From positions 1-64,000 of the forward strand of contig DAHYHI010000092.1 of assembly GCA_027391075.1 (NCBI GenBank): 64,000 nucleotides of DNA. The letters are read 5' to 3'. The notes beneath the pieces are model-generated. The model was not told where the DNA came from, searched no databases, and saw nothing but the letters and a program-made list of their open reading frames with translations. The DNA comes from JAJZAM01 sp027391075. Lineage in GTDB: Bacteria; Actinomycetota; Acidimicrobiia; Acidimicrobiales; Palsa-688. Both the position numbers and the translations under genes were made by a program. Shown piece by piece: positions 7,282-15,459 of the stretch (the stretch's first letter is position 1; the number at the start of each line of letters is the position of its first letter).

Positions 7282-9759
7282 TCAGCTTCTCAACTGTGCG
7301 CCTAGGCGGGCCACTCCATGGATCATCGATTCCCGTACCTGCGAGATCTCTGAGTCGTCGAGGGTCCTGTCCGTTGCCCGAAGGCGAACACGGAAAGTCA
7401 AGCCGCGCCTTGCCTCACCAAGCTCGGGCGAGTGGTAGACGTCGATCAAGGTGACGCTTTCCACCGGGCTTTCCCCGCCGAGCGGCGCAGAGGGCGGGGT
7501 GTGACCAGGCGCTCCGCCGCCGGCCGACCCGCCGGCTCCCTGCAGGCCTCCCATGCGAAGGGTAGCGGCGACCGTGGACGCAGCGACGGCGTCGGGGACT
7601 ACGAACGCCAGGTCGATGTCCGCAGCTGGAAACCTGCTCACCTCCTGCGCCCGGCGGTCCCGTCGGGCCACGCCGACTAGAGCATCCAAGGAGATGTCCA
7701 GCCAGCCGACCCTGCCGGCCAGCCCGTAGGCGGCCGACACTTCCCCGGCGACCTCTCCGACGACCCCGAGGTTCACACCCCCGGCCCCAATGCGGCCGGC
7801 GCGCCCCGGGTGCAATCCGGCTGCGGGTTCGCCGGCGATGACCGGATCTTGGAGGCGCAAAGCGTCCGCTATCAACACCCAAGTCCTCACCGCCGCTTCT
7901 ACCGGCCCGTCCCGGCCAGCAGACCGGGGCAGGGCGATTGCGACGCCGAGGCGCTCCTCTTCGACCGGTAGGTTTGCATCCCCTGAGGGAGCTTGGAAGA
8001 CCCGTCCTATCTCGAACAGGGCGAGGTCGTCGGCTTGGCGGTCATTGTTGTAACGCAGCGCACGCAGCATCCCCGACAGCAACGACGGCCGCAGGATCGA
8101 CTCGCTGGCGTCAAGAGGATTGTCGACTTGAACTCCAGCAGGCCCGACCCCGACCGCGTCGAGATCCGCCGTAGAGATAAACGTAGTAGTCCACGCCTCG
8201 TCGAAGCCAGCTCCTACGAGAACCCCCCGCAGGCGACGTCTTTGGTCGGCTACGGCGGAACGCACAGCGCCGGTGCGCTTGCGTGACGGGGGAAGCGTCC
8301 TCGCAATACGCCCGTAGCCGAGCATTCGCGCGACCTCCTCGACGAGGTCTATCTCCCGGCTGCACTCGAGACGCCACGTTGGCACGGTCACCGACGCTCG
8401 GCCTTCACCCGTCCCCTCAACCGCGAAACCTAGAGGCGTCAGCAGCTCCTCGACTTCATCGTCAGAGAGGGAGGTCCCCAGAAGCGAGTTGACACGCGCC
8501 GTGCGCAGCCCCACCACCGGCGCCGCGGGGGTGTGCACGGGGTCGCGGTACTCGGCGGTCGCCCCGAAGCGCACTTTGTCGCCCCCGTCAAGCGTCCCCA
8601 GAAGGCCGACGAAGCGTTCGAGGGCCCGGCCGGCAAGCTCCGGGTCGACGCCGCGCTCGAAGCGCGTCCGAGCTTCGGAGCCCAGCCCCAGCCTCTTGCC
8701 GGTTCTGGCGATGGCATTCGGATCGAAATAGGCGCATTCGAGCAGCACCCGACGAGTCGCGTCGTCGATCTCGGCGCTCGCCGCACCCATCACGCCTCCG
8801 ATGCCGACCGGGGAGCCATCGGCGTCGCAGATCACGCAGTCCTCGGGCCCGACATGGCGCACCATCCCGTCTAGGGTGCGGACGGTCTCCCCGTCGCGGC
8901 CTCGCCTCACCGAAAGGCCGGCGCCGCCCAGACGGTCGAGGTCGTAGGCATGGTTGGGTTGGCCGACGTCCAGCATGACGTAGTTGGACACGTCGACGAT
9001 CCCGCTGATCGGGCGCATGCCGGCGAGGGTCAGGCGGCGGCTCATCCAAAGCGGGGAGGGTCCACCGGGCACATCCTCTATGACAGTCGCGCAGAACCGT
9101 GGGCAGATCTCGCCGGCGTCGACGCTAAGCGGAGCGACGGCGACCCGCGGGTCGGGAGTCCCCGGCACGGGTGTAGAAGGCCAGGACCACTTCTCGCCGA
9201 GCGCGGCGGCGAGGTCTCGTGCTATCCCCGCCATGCACAGAGCGTCGGGCCGGTTCGGCGTCACGTCGATATCGAAGACCACGTCAGGATGGACGCCCAG
9301 CGCCTCGGCGAGGGGCACTCCAGGTGCAGCGCTGCCTTCGGGTAGGACCAGGAGCCCGTCGGACCCTCCCAAGTAGTTCAATTCGAGCTCCGCCGGGGAG
9401 CACAGCATCCCGTTGGACACCTCACCGCGCATCTTGCGCTTCGAGATCTTGAAGTCGCCGGGCAGGACCGCCCCCACCGGGGCGAGGGGGACTAAGTCGC
9501 CGACGTCGAAGTTCCACGCGCCGCAGATGATCTGAAGGGCGTTGCCGTCTCCAGCGTCGACGTCGACGATCCTGATGCGATCCGCATCCGGATGCCTTCG
9601 AATGTCGAGGACTTTCGCCACTACAACGTCGCCGATGCCCTCCCCGACCGTCTCGACAGACTCTACGACCAGCCCGAGGCCACTCAAAGTCTCGGCGATG
9701 CGCTCGGTGGGGGCGTCGAGGGGGGCGTAGTCACGCAGCCAGGACAGGGGGGCTCTCAT
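7282..9759 (-). CDS. pheT: Phenylalanine-tRNA ligase beta subunit
   Basis: PheT is the beta chain of the heterotetrameric PheRS that charges tRNA-Phe. At 825 aa it shows the expected order: N-terminal tRNA-binding OB fold (residues ~40-150), B3/B4 editing domain, B5 domain, catalytic-like core, and a C-terminal anticodon-binding FDX-ACB domain (~735-825). A Gly/Pro-rich segment of about 30 residues (737-768, nt 7456-7551) precedes VTLIDVYHSP in the FDX-ACB domain, where homologues have only a short turn. It begins 9 nt after pheS ends. Confidence 0.96.
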   Translation of the reverse strand: MRAPLSWLRDYAPLDAPTERIAETLSGLGLVVESVETVGEGIGDVVVAKVLDIRRHPDADRIRIVDVDAGDGNALQIICGAWNFDVGDLVPLAPVGAVLPGDFKISKRKMRGEVSNGMLCSPAELELNYLGGSDGLLVLPEGSAAPGVPLAEALGVHPDVVFDIDVTPNRPDALCMAGIARDLAAALGEKWSWPSTPVPGTPDPRVAVAPLSVDAGEICPRFCATVIEDVPGGPSPLWMSRRLTLAGMRPISGIVDVSNYVMLDVGQPNHAYDLDRLGGAGLSVRRGRDGETVRTLDGMVRHVGPEDCVICDADGSPVGIGGVMGAASAEIDDATRRVLLECAYFDPNAIARTGKRLGLGSEARTRFERGVDPELAGRALERFVGLLGTLDGGDKVRFGATAEYRDPVHTPAAPVVGLRTARVNSLLGTSLSDDEVEELLTPLGFAVEGTGEGRASVTVPTWRLECSREIDLVEEVARMLGYGRIARTLPPSRKRTGAVRSAVADQRRRLRGVLVGAGFDEAWTTTFISTADLDAVGVGPAGVQVDNPLDASESILRPSLLSGMLRALRYNNDRQADDLALFEIGRVFQAPSGDANLPVEEERLGVAIALPRSAGRDGPVEAAVRTWVLIADALRLQDPVIAGEPAAGLHPGRAGRIGAGGVNLGVVGEVAGEVSAAYGLAGRVGWLDISLDALVGVARRDRRAQEVSRFPAADIDLAFVVPDAVAASTVAATLRMGGLQGAGGSAGGGAPGHTPPSAPLGGESPVESVTLIDVYHSPELGEARRGLTFRVRLRATDRTLDDSEISQVRESMIHGVARLGAQLRS

Positions 9760-9768
9760 CTCAGGCTC

Positions 9769-10848
9769 CTAGAACTGGGAGAGGAATCGGACGTCGTTGT
9801 CGAGAAGCGCCCGCATGTCGGCGAGAGAGGTCCTCACCTGTGCCAGCCGGTCGATTCCGAACCCGAATGCGAATCCGCTGTAGCGCTCCGGGTCGATCCC
9901 AGTCGCCGCGAACACGTTTGGGTCGACCATTCCGCAGCCGCCGAGCTCGATCCAACCCGACCCGCTGCACGTGCGGCATCCAGACCCGGCGCAGATGGGG
10001 CAGGTCACCTCGAACTCGGCGGACGGCTCGGTGAAAGGAAAAAACGACGGCCGAAGACGGGAGTGCATGCCCTCACCGAAGAAAGCCTCCGTGAATACGT
10101 CGATAACCCCTGCCATGTCCCCGAAGGTGATTCCCTCGTCTACGACGAGACCCTCGATCTGGTGGAACACAGGCAGGTGCCTGGCGTCTGGCGTGTCCCT
10201 ACGGTAGCAGCGACCCGGCATCACCGAGTAGATCGGAAGGTCACCTTTCGACATGAGACGCACCTGCACCGGCGAGGTGTGGGTGCGCAAAAGTACCGTC
10301 TCAGGAGTTCCCAAGCGCAGGTACAACGTGTCCCACATACCCCGGGCCGGGTGGTCCGGGGGCATGTTCAGAGCCTCGAAGTTGTACCAGTCCGTCTCCA
10401 CTTCAGGGCCTTCTACGACGTTGAAGCCCATAGAGACGAAAGTGTCCTCCAGCTCGTCGCGTGTCTGGGTGACCAAGTGAAGGTGGCCGGCTGATCTGCT
10501 CGAAGCGGCCAAAGGTGGGCGCCGCCATCCGCAGGCGATCTCGCTCAGGTCAAGACGCTCCTCGACGAGGCGTCGCTGGGCGTCGCGCCTGGCCAGTTCG
10601 TCGCGGACCTGCCGGGCGAGGTCGCTGAGGGCCTGGCGAGTCTGTTGGAGCGCCTTGCCTGCTTCGGCTCGCTCCGAGGCGGCTAGATCCTTCAAGGCTG
10701 CTCCTAGCCCTGCCAGAGGCGACCGCTTCCCGAGGATAGAGCGCTCGACCTCGGCGAGTGTCTCAAGATCCGAAACGACGCCCAGGCGGATCTCGGCATC
10801 GGAGCGCAGGCTCTCAAGTGTCGATCGTATGGTCTGGATGTCCGTCAA
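9769..10848 (-). CDS. pheS: Phenylalanine-tRNA ligase alpha subunit
   Basis: PheS is the catalytic alpha chain (class II aaRS). An N-terminal coiled coil (residues ~1-90) precedes the catalytic domain with motif 2 (LLRTHTSPVQVR), HQIEGLVVD and the C-terminal motif 3 FGIDRLA. The 359 aa length is normal, with a small insert (AASSRSA) between RRPPL and GHLHL. The start is TTG at 10848, giving a TTGA overlap with the preceding methyltransferase gene. It forms one transcription unit with pheT. Confidence 0.95.
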   Translation of the reverse strand: MTDIQTIRSTLESLRSDAEIRLGVVSDLETLAEVERSILGKRSPLAGLGAALKDLAASERAEAGKALQQTRQALSDLARQVRDELARRDAQRRLVEERLDLSEIACGWRRPPLAASSRSAGHLHLVTQTRDELEDTFVSMGFNVVEGPEVETDWYNFEALNMPPDHPARGMWDTLYLRLGTPETVLLRTHTSPVQVRLMSKGDLPIYSVMPGRCYRRDTPDARHLPVFHQIEGLVVDEGITFGDMAGVIDVFTEAFFGEGMHSRLRPSFFPFTEPSAEFEVTCPICAGSGCRTCSGSGWIELGGCGMVDPNVFAATGIDPERYSGFAFGFGIDRLAQVRTSLADMRALLDNDVRFLSQF

Positions 10849-11783
10849 TGCCTCAGCCGCCTGTCGAGATCTCTGCTCCCCTGCTCCAGGCGGGGGTGAC
10901 GCGGACCGGTCGCCTTCGATCGGTCAGGCTCAACATTACCCGCCGGTCGCTCGGACTCCCGCCCGACTTCCCGAGAGGATCGACCACGCCGGGCCACTTC
11001 GAAGCACAACACCGCTGCGGCCATGGCGACGTTCAAGGATTCCGAGCCCACAGCCATCGGGATCGTAACCCCGCCATCCAGGGAGTTAAGAAGGTCCGCT
11101 GGGATACCCCGGCTCTCACCGCCGGCGACGACCGCTACGGGACCCGCTAAGTCGACCTCGTCGTAGTCGACACCCCCACGCGCTACCGCCCCGAGGCGCC
11201 GGTAGCCCAGGTCCGCCAGTGTGGCGAGCGCAAGCCCTGCGGCCACCTTGGTGATCAGCCGGCAGTGCAACAACGCCCCAGCGGAAGCCCGGACCGCCTT
11301 GGGATTGTACGCGTCGGCGCAGCCGTCGCAGACCACGACGCCCTCCGCTCCCGCCGCCACCGCCGCTCGGATCGAAGTACCCAGATTTCCCGGGTCGGCA
11401 ACGTCGACGCATACCAAGACCAAACCGAGGGCGGGGAGATCCCCCAGCGATGCCTCAACCATTTCGGTCACCGCCAGGACACCCTGCGGGCTGACCGTCG
11501 CAGAAACCCGCCTCATGGCACCCGGGGCTATGATGGCGACACGAGCCCCTAAAGCCGCCGCCCGCCGCCCGAGATCGTCGAATCGCCTACGAGACTCTTC
11601 CGAATCGAAGAACACAGAGTCGACCTGCCGGCCCGACGAAAGGGCCAGCTCGACCAGTTTGGGGCCCTCTACCACGAACCTCTTGGCCGCAAACCTAGCG
11701 CGTGGGTCGCCAACAAGGTCCGCCAAGAAGCGCACCTTCCGGTTACGCGCCGAAAGCGACTCCCCGGCGCCGGGATCCGCCAA
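10845..11783 (-). CDS. TrmH/SpoU-family RNA 2'-O-methyltransferase
   Basis: This is an AdoMet-dependent SPOUT enzyme that probably methylates a ribose in rRNA or tRNA. The substrate-binding N-domain shows RFVVEGPKLVELAL. The trefoil-knot domain shows VDVADPGNLGTSIRAA, VVAGGESRGIP and MAVGSESLNVAMAAAV. An Arg/Glu-rich tail follows. The start is uncertain: no ATG fits, and the frame stays open back into rplT. TTG at 11783 (312 aa), just after the rplT stop, is my choice, and a CTG at 11801 is possible. Its place between rplT and pheS is common in actinobacteria. Confidence 0.88.
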   Translation of the reverse strand: MADPGAGESLSARNRKVRFLADLVGDPRARFAAKRFVVEGPKLVELALSSGRQVDSVFFDSEESRRRFDDLGRRAAALGARVAIIAPGAMRRVSATVSPQGVLAVTEMVEASLGDLPALGLVLVCVDVADPGNLGTSIRAAVAAGAEGVVVCDGCADAYNPKAVRASAGALLHCRLITKVAAGLALATLADLGYRRLGAVARGGVDYDEVDLAGPVAVVAGGESRGIPADLLNSLDGGVTIPMAVGSESLNVAMAAAVLCFEVARRGRSSREVGRESERPAGNVEPDRSKATGPRHPRLEQGSRDLDRRLRH

Positions 11784-11797
11784 GCTTCGCTGTGCTG

Positions 11798-12166
11798 TCA
11801 GCTCGAAGCTGACGCCAAGGCGTCCTTGGCCACTTGTACCAAACCGGCGAATGCGGCCTCGTCGTGGACCGCCAGATCCGCGAGGATCTTGCGGTCCACC
11901 TCCACCTGAGAAGCGTGGAGCCCCGCGATAAGCCTGCTGTAACTCAGGCCGTGGAGCCGGGCCGCTGCGTTGATGCGCTGGATCCAAAGCTGGCGGAAAT
12001 CACCCTTACGCGCCCGGCGGTCCCGGAACGCGTACTGCATAGAGTGCATGACCTGCTCGTGAGCGGCCCTGTAGCTTCGGCTTTTATTACCGAAGTAACC
12101 CTGGGCCTGCTCTAGTACCGCACGACGATGCTTCTTGCTATGAACGGCGCGCTTGACTCTTGCCAT
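11798..12166 (-). CDS. rplT: 50S ribosomal protein L20
   Basis: L20 is a 23S rRNA-binding assembly protein of the large subunit. The 122 aa product begins MARVKRAVHSKKHRR and contains FRDRRARKGDFRQLWIQRIN, both diagnostic. An AGGAG Shine-Dalgarno precedes the ATG. It lies 117 nt after rpmI in the standard infC-rpmI-rplT order. Confidence 0.98.
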   Translation of the reverse strand: MARVKRAVHSKKHRRAVLEQAQGYFGNKSRSYRAAHEQVMHSMQYAFRDRRARKGDFRQLWIQRINAAARLHGLSYSRLIAGLHASQVEVDRKILADLAVHDEAAFAGLVQVAKDALASASS

Positions 12167-12283
12167 CGCCGGCTCCTCTCAGAATAGACGTATAAGGCTC
12201 ACTCGTCCCAGACACCGTTGGGAACTCCGGCGGGGCCGACCCTACGGTCCGGTGCGTGGACCGCCTCACGGCAGTGGGGACTG

Positions 12284-12478
12284 TCACAGACCCAGAAGTC
12301 GCTTAACCGCCCTTACGTCCCCGCTGGACACGTCGGCTTCGCGGCCTAGACGGCGGGTACGGGTCGAAGACTTCTTCTCGAGGATGTGTGAACGAAAAGC
12401 GCGGCGACGCCGCAGCTTCCCGGTACCAGTGACCTTGAAGCGCTTCGCAGCGCCCCTGTCGGTCTTCATTTTCGGCAT
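12284..12478 (-). CDS. rpmI: 50S ribosomal protein L35
   Basis: This small basic ribosomal protein of 64 aa begins MPKMKTDRGAAKRFKVTGTGK and contains a RRRAFRSHILEKKS-like basic core, matching the L35 family. It sits between infC and rplT. The gaps on either side (about 100 and 117 nt) hold small inverted repeats but no clear known riboregulator. Confidence 0.97.
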   Translation of the reverse strand: MPKMKTDRGAAKRFKVTGTGKLRRRRAFRSHILEKKSSTRTRRLGREADVSSGDVRAVKRLLGL

Positions 12479-12579
12479 GCTCGTGACAACTCCTAGTTCG
12501 AATCGACAAGTCTAGCTGTTTTAGCCCGCCCATAGCCACTTCGGCGCGCTTGGGACCCCAACGAGGGCCGCTGCCTGCG

Positions 12580-13323
12580 TCAGGAGGCGCTGGCGACCGT
12601 GCTGGCTGCGTCGACCGTGCTGGCCGCGTCAACGCCGTTACCACCAACCGCATCTTCTTTCGGCGCAGGGGCAGCGTCAGAAAGCTCCGTGTCCACCAGG
12701 GGCGGATCGTCGCTGACGGCAGGGCCGGCCGCGGCATGCGAAGCGGAATCTGCTGGCAAAGCCTGCCCGGGTGCGGTCGCCGGCTTGCGGGTCTGCGGTC
12801 TGCGCTCCGGAGCCAGGACCATGATCATGTTACGGCCGTCGAGCTTGGGAGCTGCCTCGACCTTGCCGACGCCTTCGACCTGCTCAGCGACTTGGTCGAG
12901 AATCTTCTTACCCAGGTCCGGATGGCTCATCTCACGACCGCGAAACATGATGGTGATCTTGACCTTGTGACCCTCACCCAAGAACCGGGCGACCTGACGG
13001 GTTTTGGTGTCGAAGTCCCCGACACCGATCTTGGGTCGGTACTTCATCTCCTTGATACCCGCGCTGGTCGACTTGCGCTTCGATTCCTTGGCTCTCTGCG
13101 CCGCCTCGTACTTGAAACGGTTGAAATCCATGATCCGGCACACTGGAGGGTTCGCCTCCGACGCGACCTCCACAAGGTCGAGATCCAACCTGCGCGCAAT
13201 GCTAAGAGCTTCGGGAAGAGGCTTGACCCCTAGCTGGGCACCGTCCGGACCGATAAGGCGAACCTCGCGTGCACGGATGCGGTCGTTGGTCCGGTGCTCG
13301 TTCTGATCAGTCGAAGGGGCTAT
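12580..13323 (-). CDS. infC: Translation initiation factor IF-3 (AUA start)
   Basis: IF-3 binds the 30S subunit and rejects non-canonical start codons. The N-domain (TNDRIRAREVRLIGPDG) and C-domain (KEMKYRPKIG, RGREMSHPDLG) are complete only if translation starts upstream of the first in-frame ATG (13188). The only suitable codon is ATA at 13323-13321, preceded by AGGAG with 9-nt spacing. The product is then 247 aa. IF-3 genes are known for AUU/AUC/AUA starts, which allow autoregulation. After the C-domain comes an Ala/Ser/Pro-rich acidic tail of about 75 residues that ends in a short tandem repeat and is absent from most homologues. First gene of the infC-rpmI-rplT run. Confidence 0.93.
   Translation of the reverse strand: MAPSTDQNEHRTNDRIRAREVRLIGPDGAQLGVKPLPEALSIARRLDLDLVEVASEANPPVCRIMDFNRFKYEAAQRAKESKRKSTSAGIKEMKYRPKIGVGDFDTKTRQVARFLGEGHKVKITIMFRGREMSHPDLGKKILDQVAEQVEGVGKVEAAPKLDGRNMIMVLAPERRPQTRKPATAPGQALPADSASHAAAGPAVSDDPPLVDTELSDAAPAPKEDAVGGNGVDAASTVDAASTVASAS
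12599..12634. repeat. Two 18-bp tandem repeats in the infC tail
   Basis: Two adjacent 18-nt units (12599-12616 and 12617-12634) share 15 positions and encode a repeated VDAAST motif near the C-terminus of IF-3. They look like an in-frame duplication in the disordered tail. Confidence 0.6.
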
Positions 13324-13394
13324 GCGAGATCTCTCCTGGTATCGAGTGGCATGGACGGTCTGCGATTTTCATTTTCCCTATTAGGGTAGCTGAA
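13324..13394. promoter_or_regulatory. Divergent infC / DUF1844 promoter region
   Basis: This 71-nt region separates two divergent genes. It contains the infC ribosome site (AGGAG, minus strand) and a perfect palindrome, CCCTA-T-TAGGG, at 13377-13387. On the plus strand a TAGGGT -10-like hexamer (13382-13387) ends 7 nt before the DUF1844 ATG, consistent with a leaderless mRNA. No clear -35 is seen on either strand. Confidence 0.35.
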
Positions 13395-13847
13395 ATGAGC
13401 ACGCTTTGGACACCTAGCGGAGAGCGTCCCATCCCCAGACCGGCACCGCCCTCCGAACAGCCCTCACCCAACCGTAGCGCGAGCACCGCCCGACACGACG
13501 ACACCTCGGGCGGGTATCGCGAGTCCGAGGGCAGCGGGGACCCTACGATCGACCAGGAGGAGCTTCGCCTCCTTAGGGACCGCCTTGCGGCGACACCGGC
13601 CGACGTGGTGATAGCAAACCATGCGTATGGGATCTTCGAGCTCGCCGGACTTCACTTGTCGCTCGACCCGCCCCAGCTTGACCAAGCCCGGCTGTGCATC
13701 GACGCTTTCGGCGTGCTGGTCGAAGGTCTGGGGGACCGTCTGGGCGAGCCCGCCGCCCAGCTACGTGAGGCTCTCAGCCAGCTGCGCCTTGCGTTCGTTC
13801 AGGTTGCGTCAGCAGCACAGGGAGGACCACCGGCCACAACCGTCTAG
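13395..13847 (+). CDS. DUF1844 domain protein
   Basis: This is a small protein (150 aa) of unknown function. The first ~50 residues are Pro/Ser-rich and look disordered. The rest is a helical DUF1844-type domain (IANHAYGIFELAGLHLS, IDAFGVLVEGLGDRLG). DUF1844 genes occur next to infC in other actinobacteria, which supports the call. I chose the ATG at 13395 because the frame upstream overlaps infC, and because a -10-like TAGGGT sits 7 nt before it. The family is soluble and no catalytic motif is visible. Confidence 0.8.
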   Translation: MSTLWTPSGERPIPRPAPPSEQPSPNRSASTARHDDTSGGYRESEGSGDPTIDQEELRLLRDRLAATPADVVIANHAYGIFELAGLHLSLDPPQLDQARLCIDAFGVLVEGLGDRLGEPAAQLREALSQLRLAFVQVASAAQGGPPATTV

Positions 13848-13870
13848 GCCGGACCTTCTACGCCCTCCGG

Positions 13871-14101
13871 CTAGGCCGGAGCTATGCCGGCTGCTTCGAA
13901 GACGCCTCCGTGAGCCGCCACGGCGACGAAACCGACTCGGGCGCCCACCTCGACGCTGCGCGTTCCGTCTGCTATCTGCGTGCAGTGAAACCGGTAACGC
14001 AAAGCTGTTTGAGCGTCGACCTCCACGGTTCCAATGCCGACCTGCACGTCGAAGTCGACCACCGTCCCTACCAGGCGCTCACCTGTGACAGGGCTCGTCA
14101 C
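13871..14101 (-). CDS. Divergent cold-shock-domain-like protein
   Basis: A 76 aa protein that threads onto a cold-shock OB fold: GTVVDFDVQVGIGTVEVD stands where CspA has its first strands and RNP1, YRFHCTQIADGTRSVEVG where CspA has RNP2, and VGARVGFVA matches the later strands. Most aromatic RNP residues that stack on nucleic acid are missing, so RNA binding is uncertain. The start is GTG at 14101 with a GTGA overlap with hisG, making it the last gene of the def-to-hisG run. The OB-fold assignment is by pattern only. Confidence 0.6.
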   Translation of the reverse strand: MTSPVTGERLVGTVVDFDVQVGIGTVEVDAQTALRYRFHCTQIADGTRSVEVGARVGFVAVAAHGGVFEAAGIAPA

Positions 14102-14973
14102 GGCACGATCTTCGCGATCGGCAGCTCGATGATGTCGGTCGCCCCATGGTCTTTGAGGTCAGGGATCAAAGTGTTGATCGTGTGCTTTGGAACGACGGCT
14201 TCGACGGCGAAGGCGTCCTCCCCGAAAAGCTTCGACACCGTCGGAGATTTCATGGCCGGAAGGATGCCGATTACAGCGTCGAGGGATCCCGGGTCGACGT
14301 TCAGCTTGACCAGGACACGTGTCCGCGCGATCAGCGTTCCGTCCAGCAAGCTCTTGAGCTGCACCATTGCGTGGCGCTTCGCGTCGTCAGCGTAGGACAC
14401 CGGGTTGGCCACCAGCTCGGTGTAGGACTCCAAGACGGTCGCTACGACACGAAGGCCCGCCGCCCTAAGGGCCCGGCCGGTCTCGGTGATCTCTACTACC
14501 GCGTCGGCTACGTCGGGGATCTTCGCCTCTGTAGCACCGTGGGAGAGGCGCACCTCGGCTCGCACCCCGTGGGCCTTGAGGAATCTAGCGGTCAGCTGTG
14601 GGTACTCCGTAGACACCCGGGTCCCGGGTGGAAGGTCGGCGACGTCTCTCACAGGCGAGGCGTCGGCCACAGCTAAAACCACGCGGATCGGGCGGGTGGT
14701 GGCCTTGCTGTAGCGAAGCTGGCCGAGCGAGACCACGTCGCTGGCGGTTTCCTCGATCCAGTCCCGGCCGGTGATCCCCAGGTCGAAAAGGCCTTCGCTT
14801 ACGTAAAGGGGGATCTCCTGGGGGCGAAGGATTCGCACGTCGTCTACGCGGGGATCGTCGATCGTCGCTTTGTAGTCGACGTCGGACTGTCTGCTGACGG
14901 CGAGGTCGGCGTCGGAGAACAACTCGAGCGTTGCGCGTTCGAGTGAGCCTTTCGGAAGGACCAGCTTCAACAC
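14098..14973 (-). CDS. hisG: ATP phosphoribosyltransferase (long form)
   Basis: HisG condenses ATP and PRPP in the first step of histidine synthesis. At 291 aa it is the long, hexameric form with a C-terminal regulatory ACT-like domain (about residues 215-291), so it needs no HisZ. Seen motifs are LKLVLPKGSLE, GITGRDWIEE and DAVVEITETGRALRAAGLRVV. GTG start, 3 nt after the ribH stop. It stands apart from other his genes, as the terminal enzyme gene of the rib run. Confidence 0.95.
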   Translation of the reverse strand: MLKLVLPKGSLERATLELFSDADLAVSRQSDVDYKATIDDPRVDDVRILRPQEIPLYVSEGLFDLGITGRDWIEETASDVVSLGQLRYSKATTRPIRVVLAVADASPVRDVADLPPGTRVSTEYPQLTARFLKAHGVRAEVRLSHGATEAKIPDVADAVVEITETGRALRAAGLRVVATVLESYTELVANPVSYADDAKRHAMVQLKSLLDGTLIARTRVLVKLNVDPGSLDAVIGILPAMKSPTVSKLFGEDAFAVEAVVPKHTINTLIPDLKDHGATDIIELPIAKIVP

Positions 14974-14976
14974 CGC

Positions 14977-15459
14977 TTAGCCCTCCCGCGAAACAGCCGG
15001 TATCTCCGCTAGGAGGTTCACCATCTCGATGGCGCCGAGAGCAGCCTCGAATCCCTTGTTGCCGGCCTTGGTCCCGGAACGCTCGACGGCCTGTTCGATC
15101 GTGTCGGTGGTGAGGACACCGAAGATGACGGGGACGCCGGTGTCGAGCGCTGCCCGCGCGACCCCGGCCGCTGCCTGCCCCGCCACCATGTCGTAGTGCC
15201 CGGTCGCTCCGCGTATCACCGCTCCCAGGGTGATCACCGCGTCGAAAGCACCGGAGGCTGCCAGCCGGGACGCTACCAGCGGCAACTCGAAGGCGCCGGG
15301 GACCCAGGCGAGGGTGATGTCGGCTTCGGCGACGCCGTGACGGCGAAGGCAGTCGAGGGCCCCGTCCACGAGGCGGGTGGTGATCGTGTCGTTGAATCGC
15401 GACGCTGCGATCGCGAACCGCTTGCCGGTGCCGGCGAGGGCGCCCTCCAACGTCTTCAC
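14977..15459 (-). CDS. ribH: 6,7-dimethyl-8-ribityllumazine synthase
   Basis: RibH condenses 5-amino-6-ribitylaminouracil with dihydroxybutanone phosphate to lumazine, usually as a large shell-like oligomer. The 160 aa form starts at GTG 15459, with a GTGA overlap with ribBA. Family motifs present: ASRFNDTI, WVPGAFELP, LGAVIRGATGHYD and VPVIFGVLTTD. The much longer upstream frame is only the shadow of ribBA. Confidence 0.96.
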   Translation of the reverse strand: MKTLEGALAGTGKRFAIAASRFNDTITTRLVDGALDCLRRHGVAEADITLAWVPGAFELPLVASRLAASGAFDAVITLGAVIRGATGHYDMVAGQAAAGVARAALDTGVPVIFGVLTTDTIEQAVERSGTKAGNKGFEAALGAIEMVNLLAEIPAVSREG

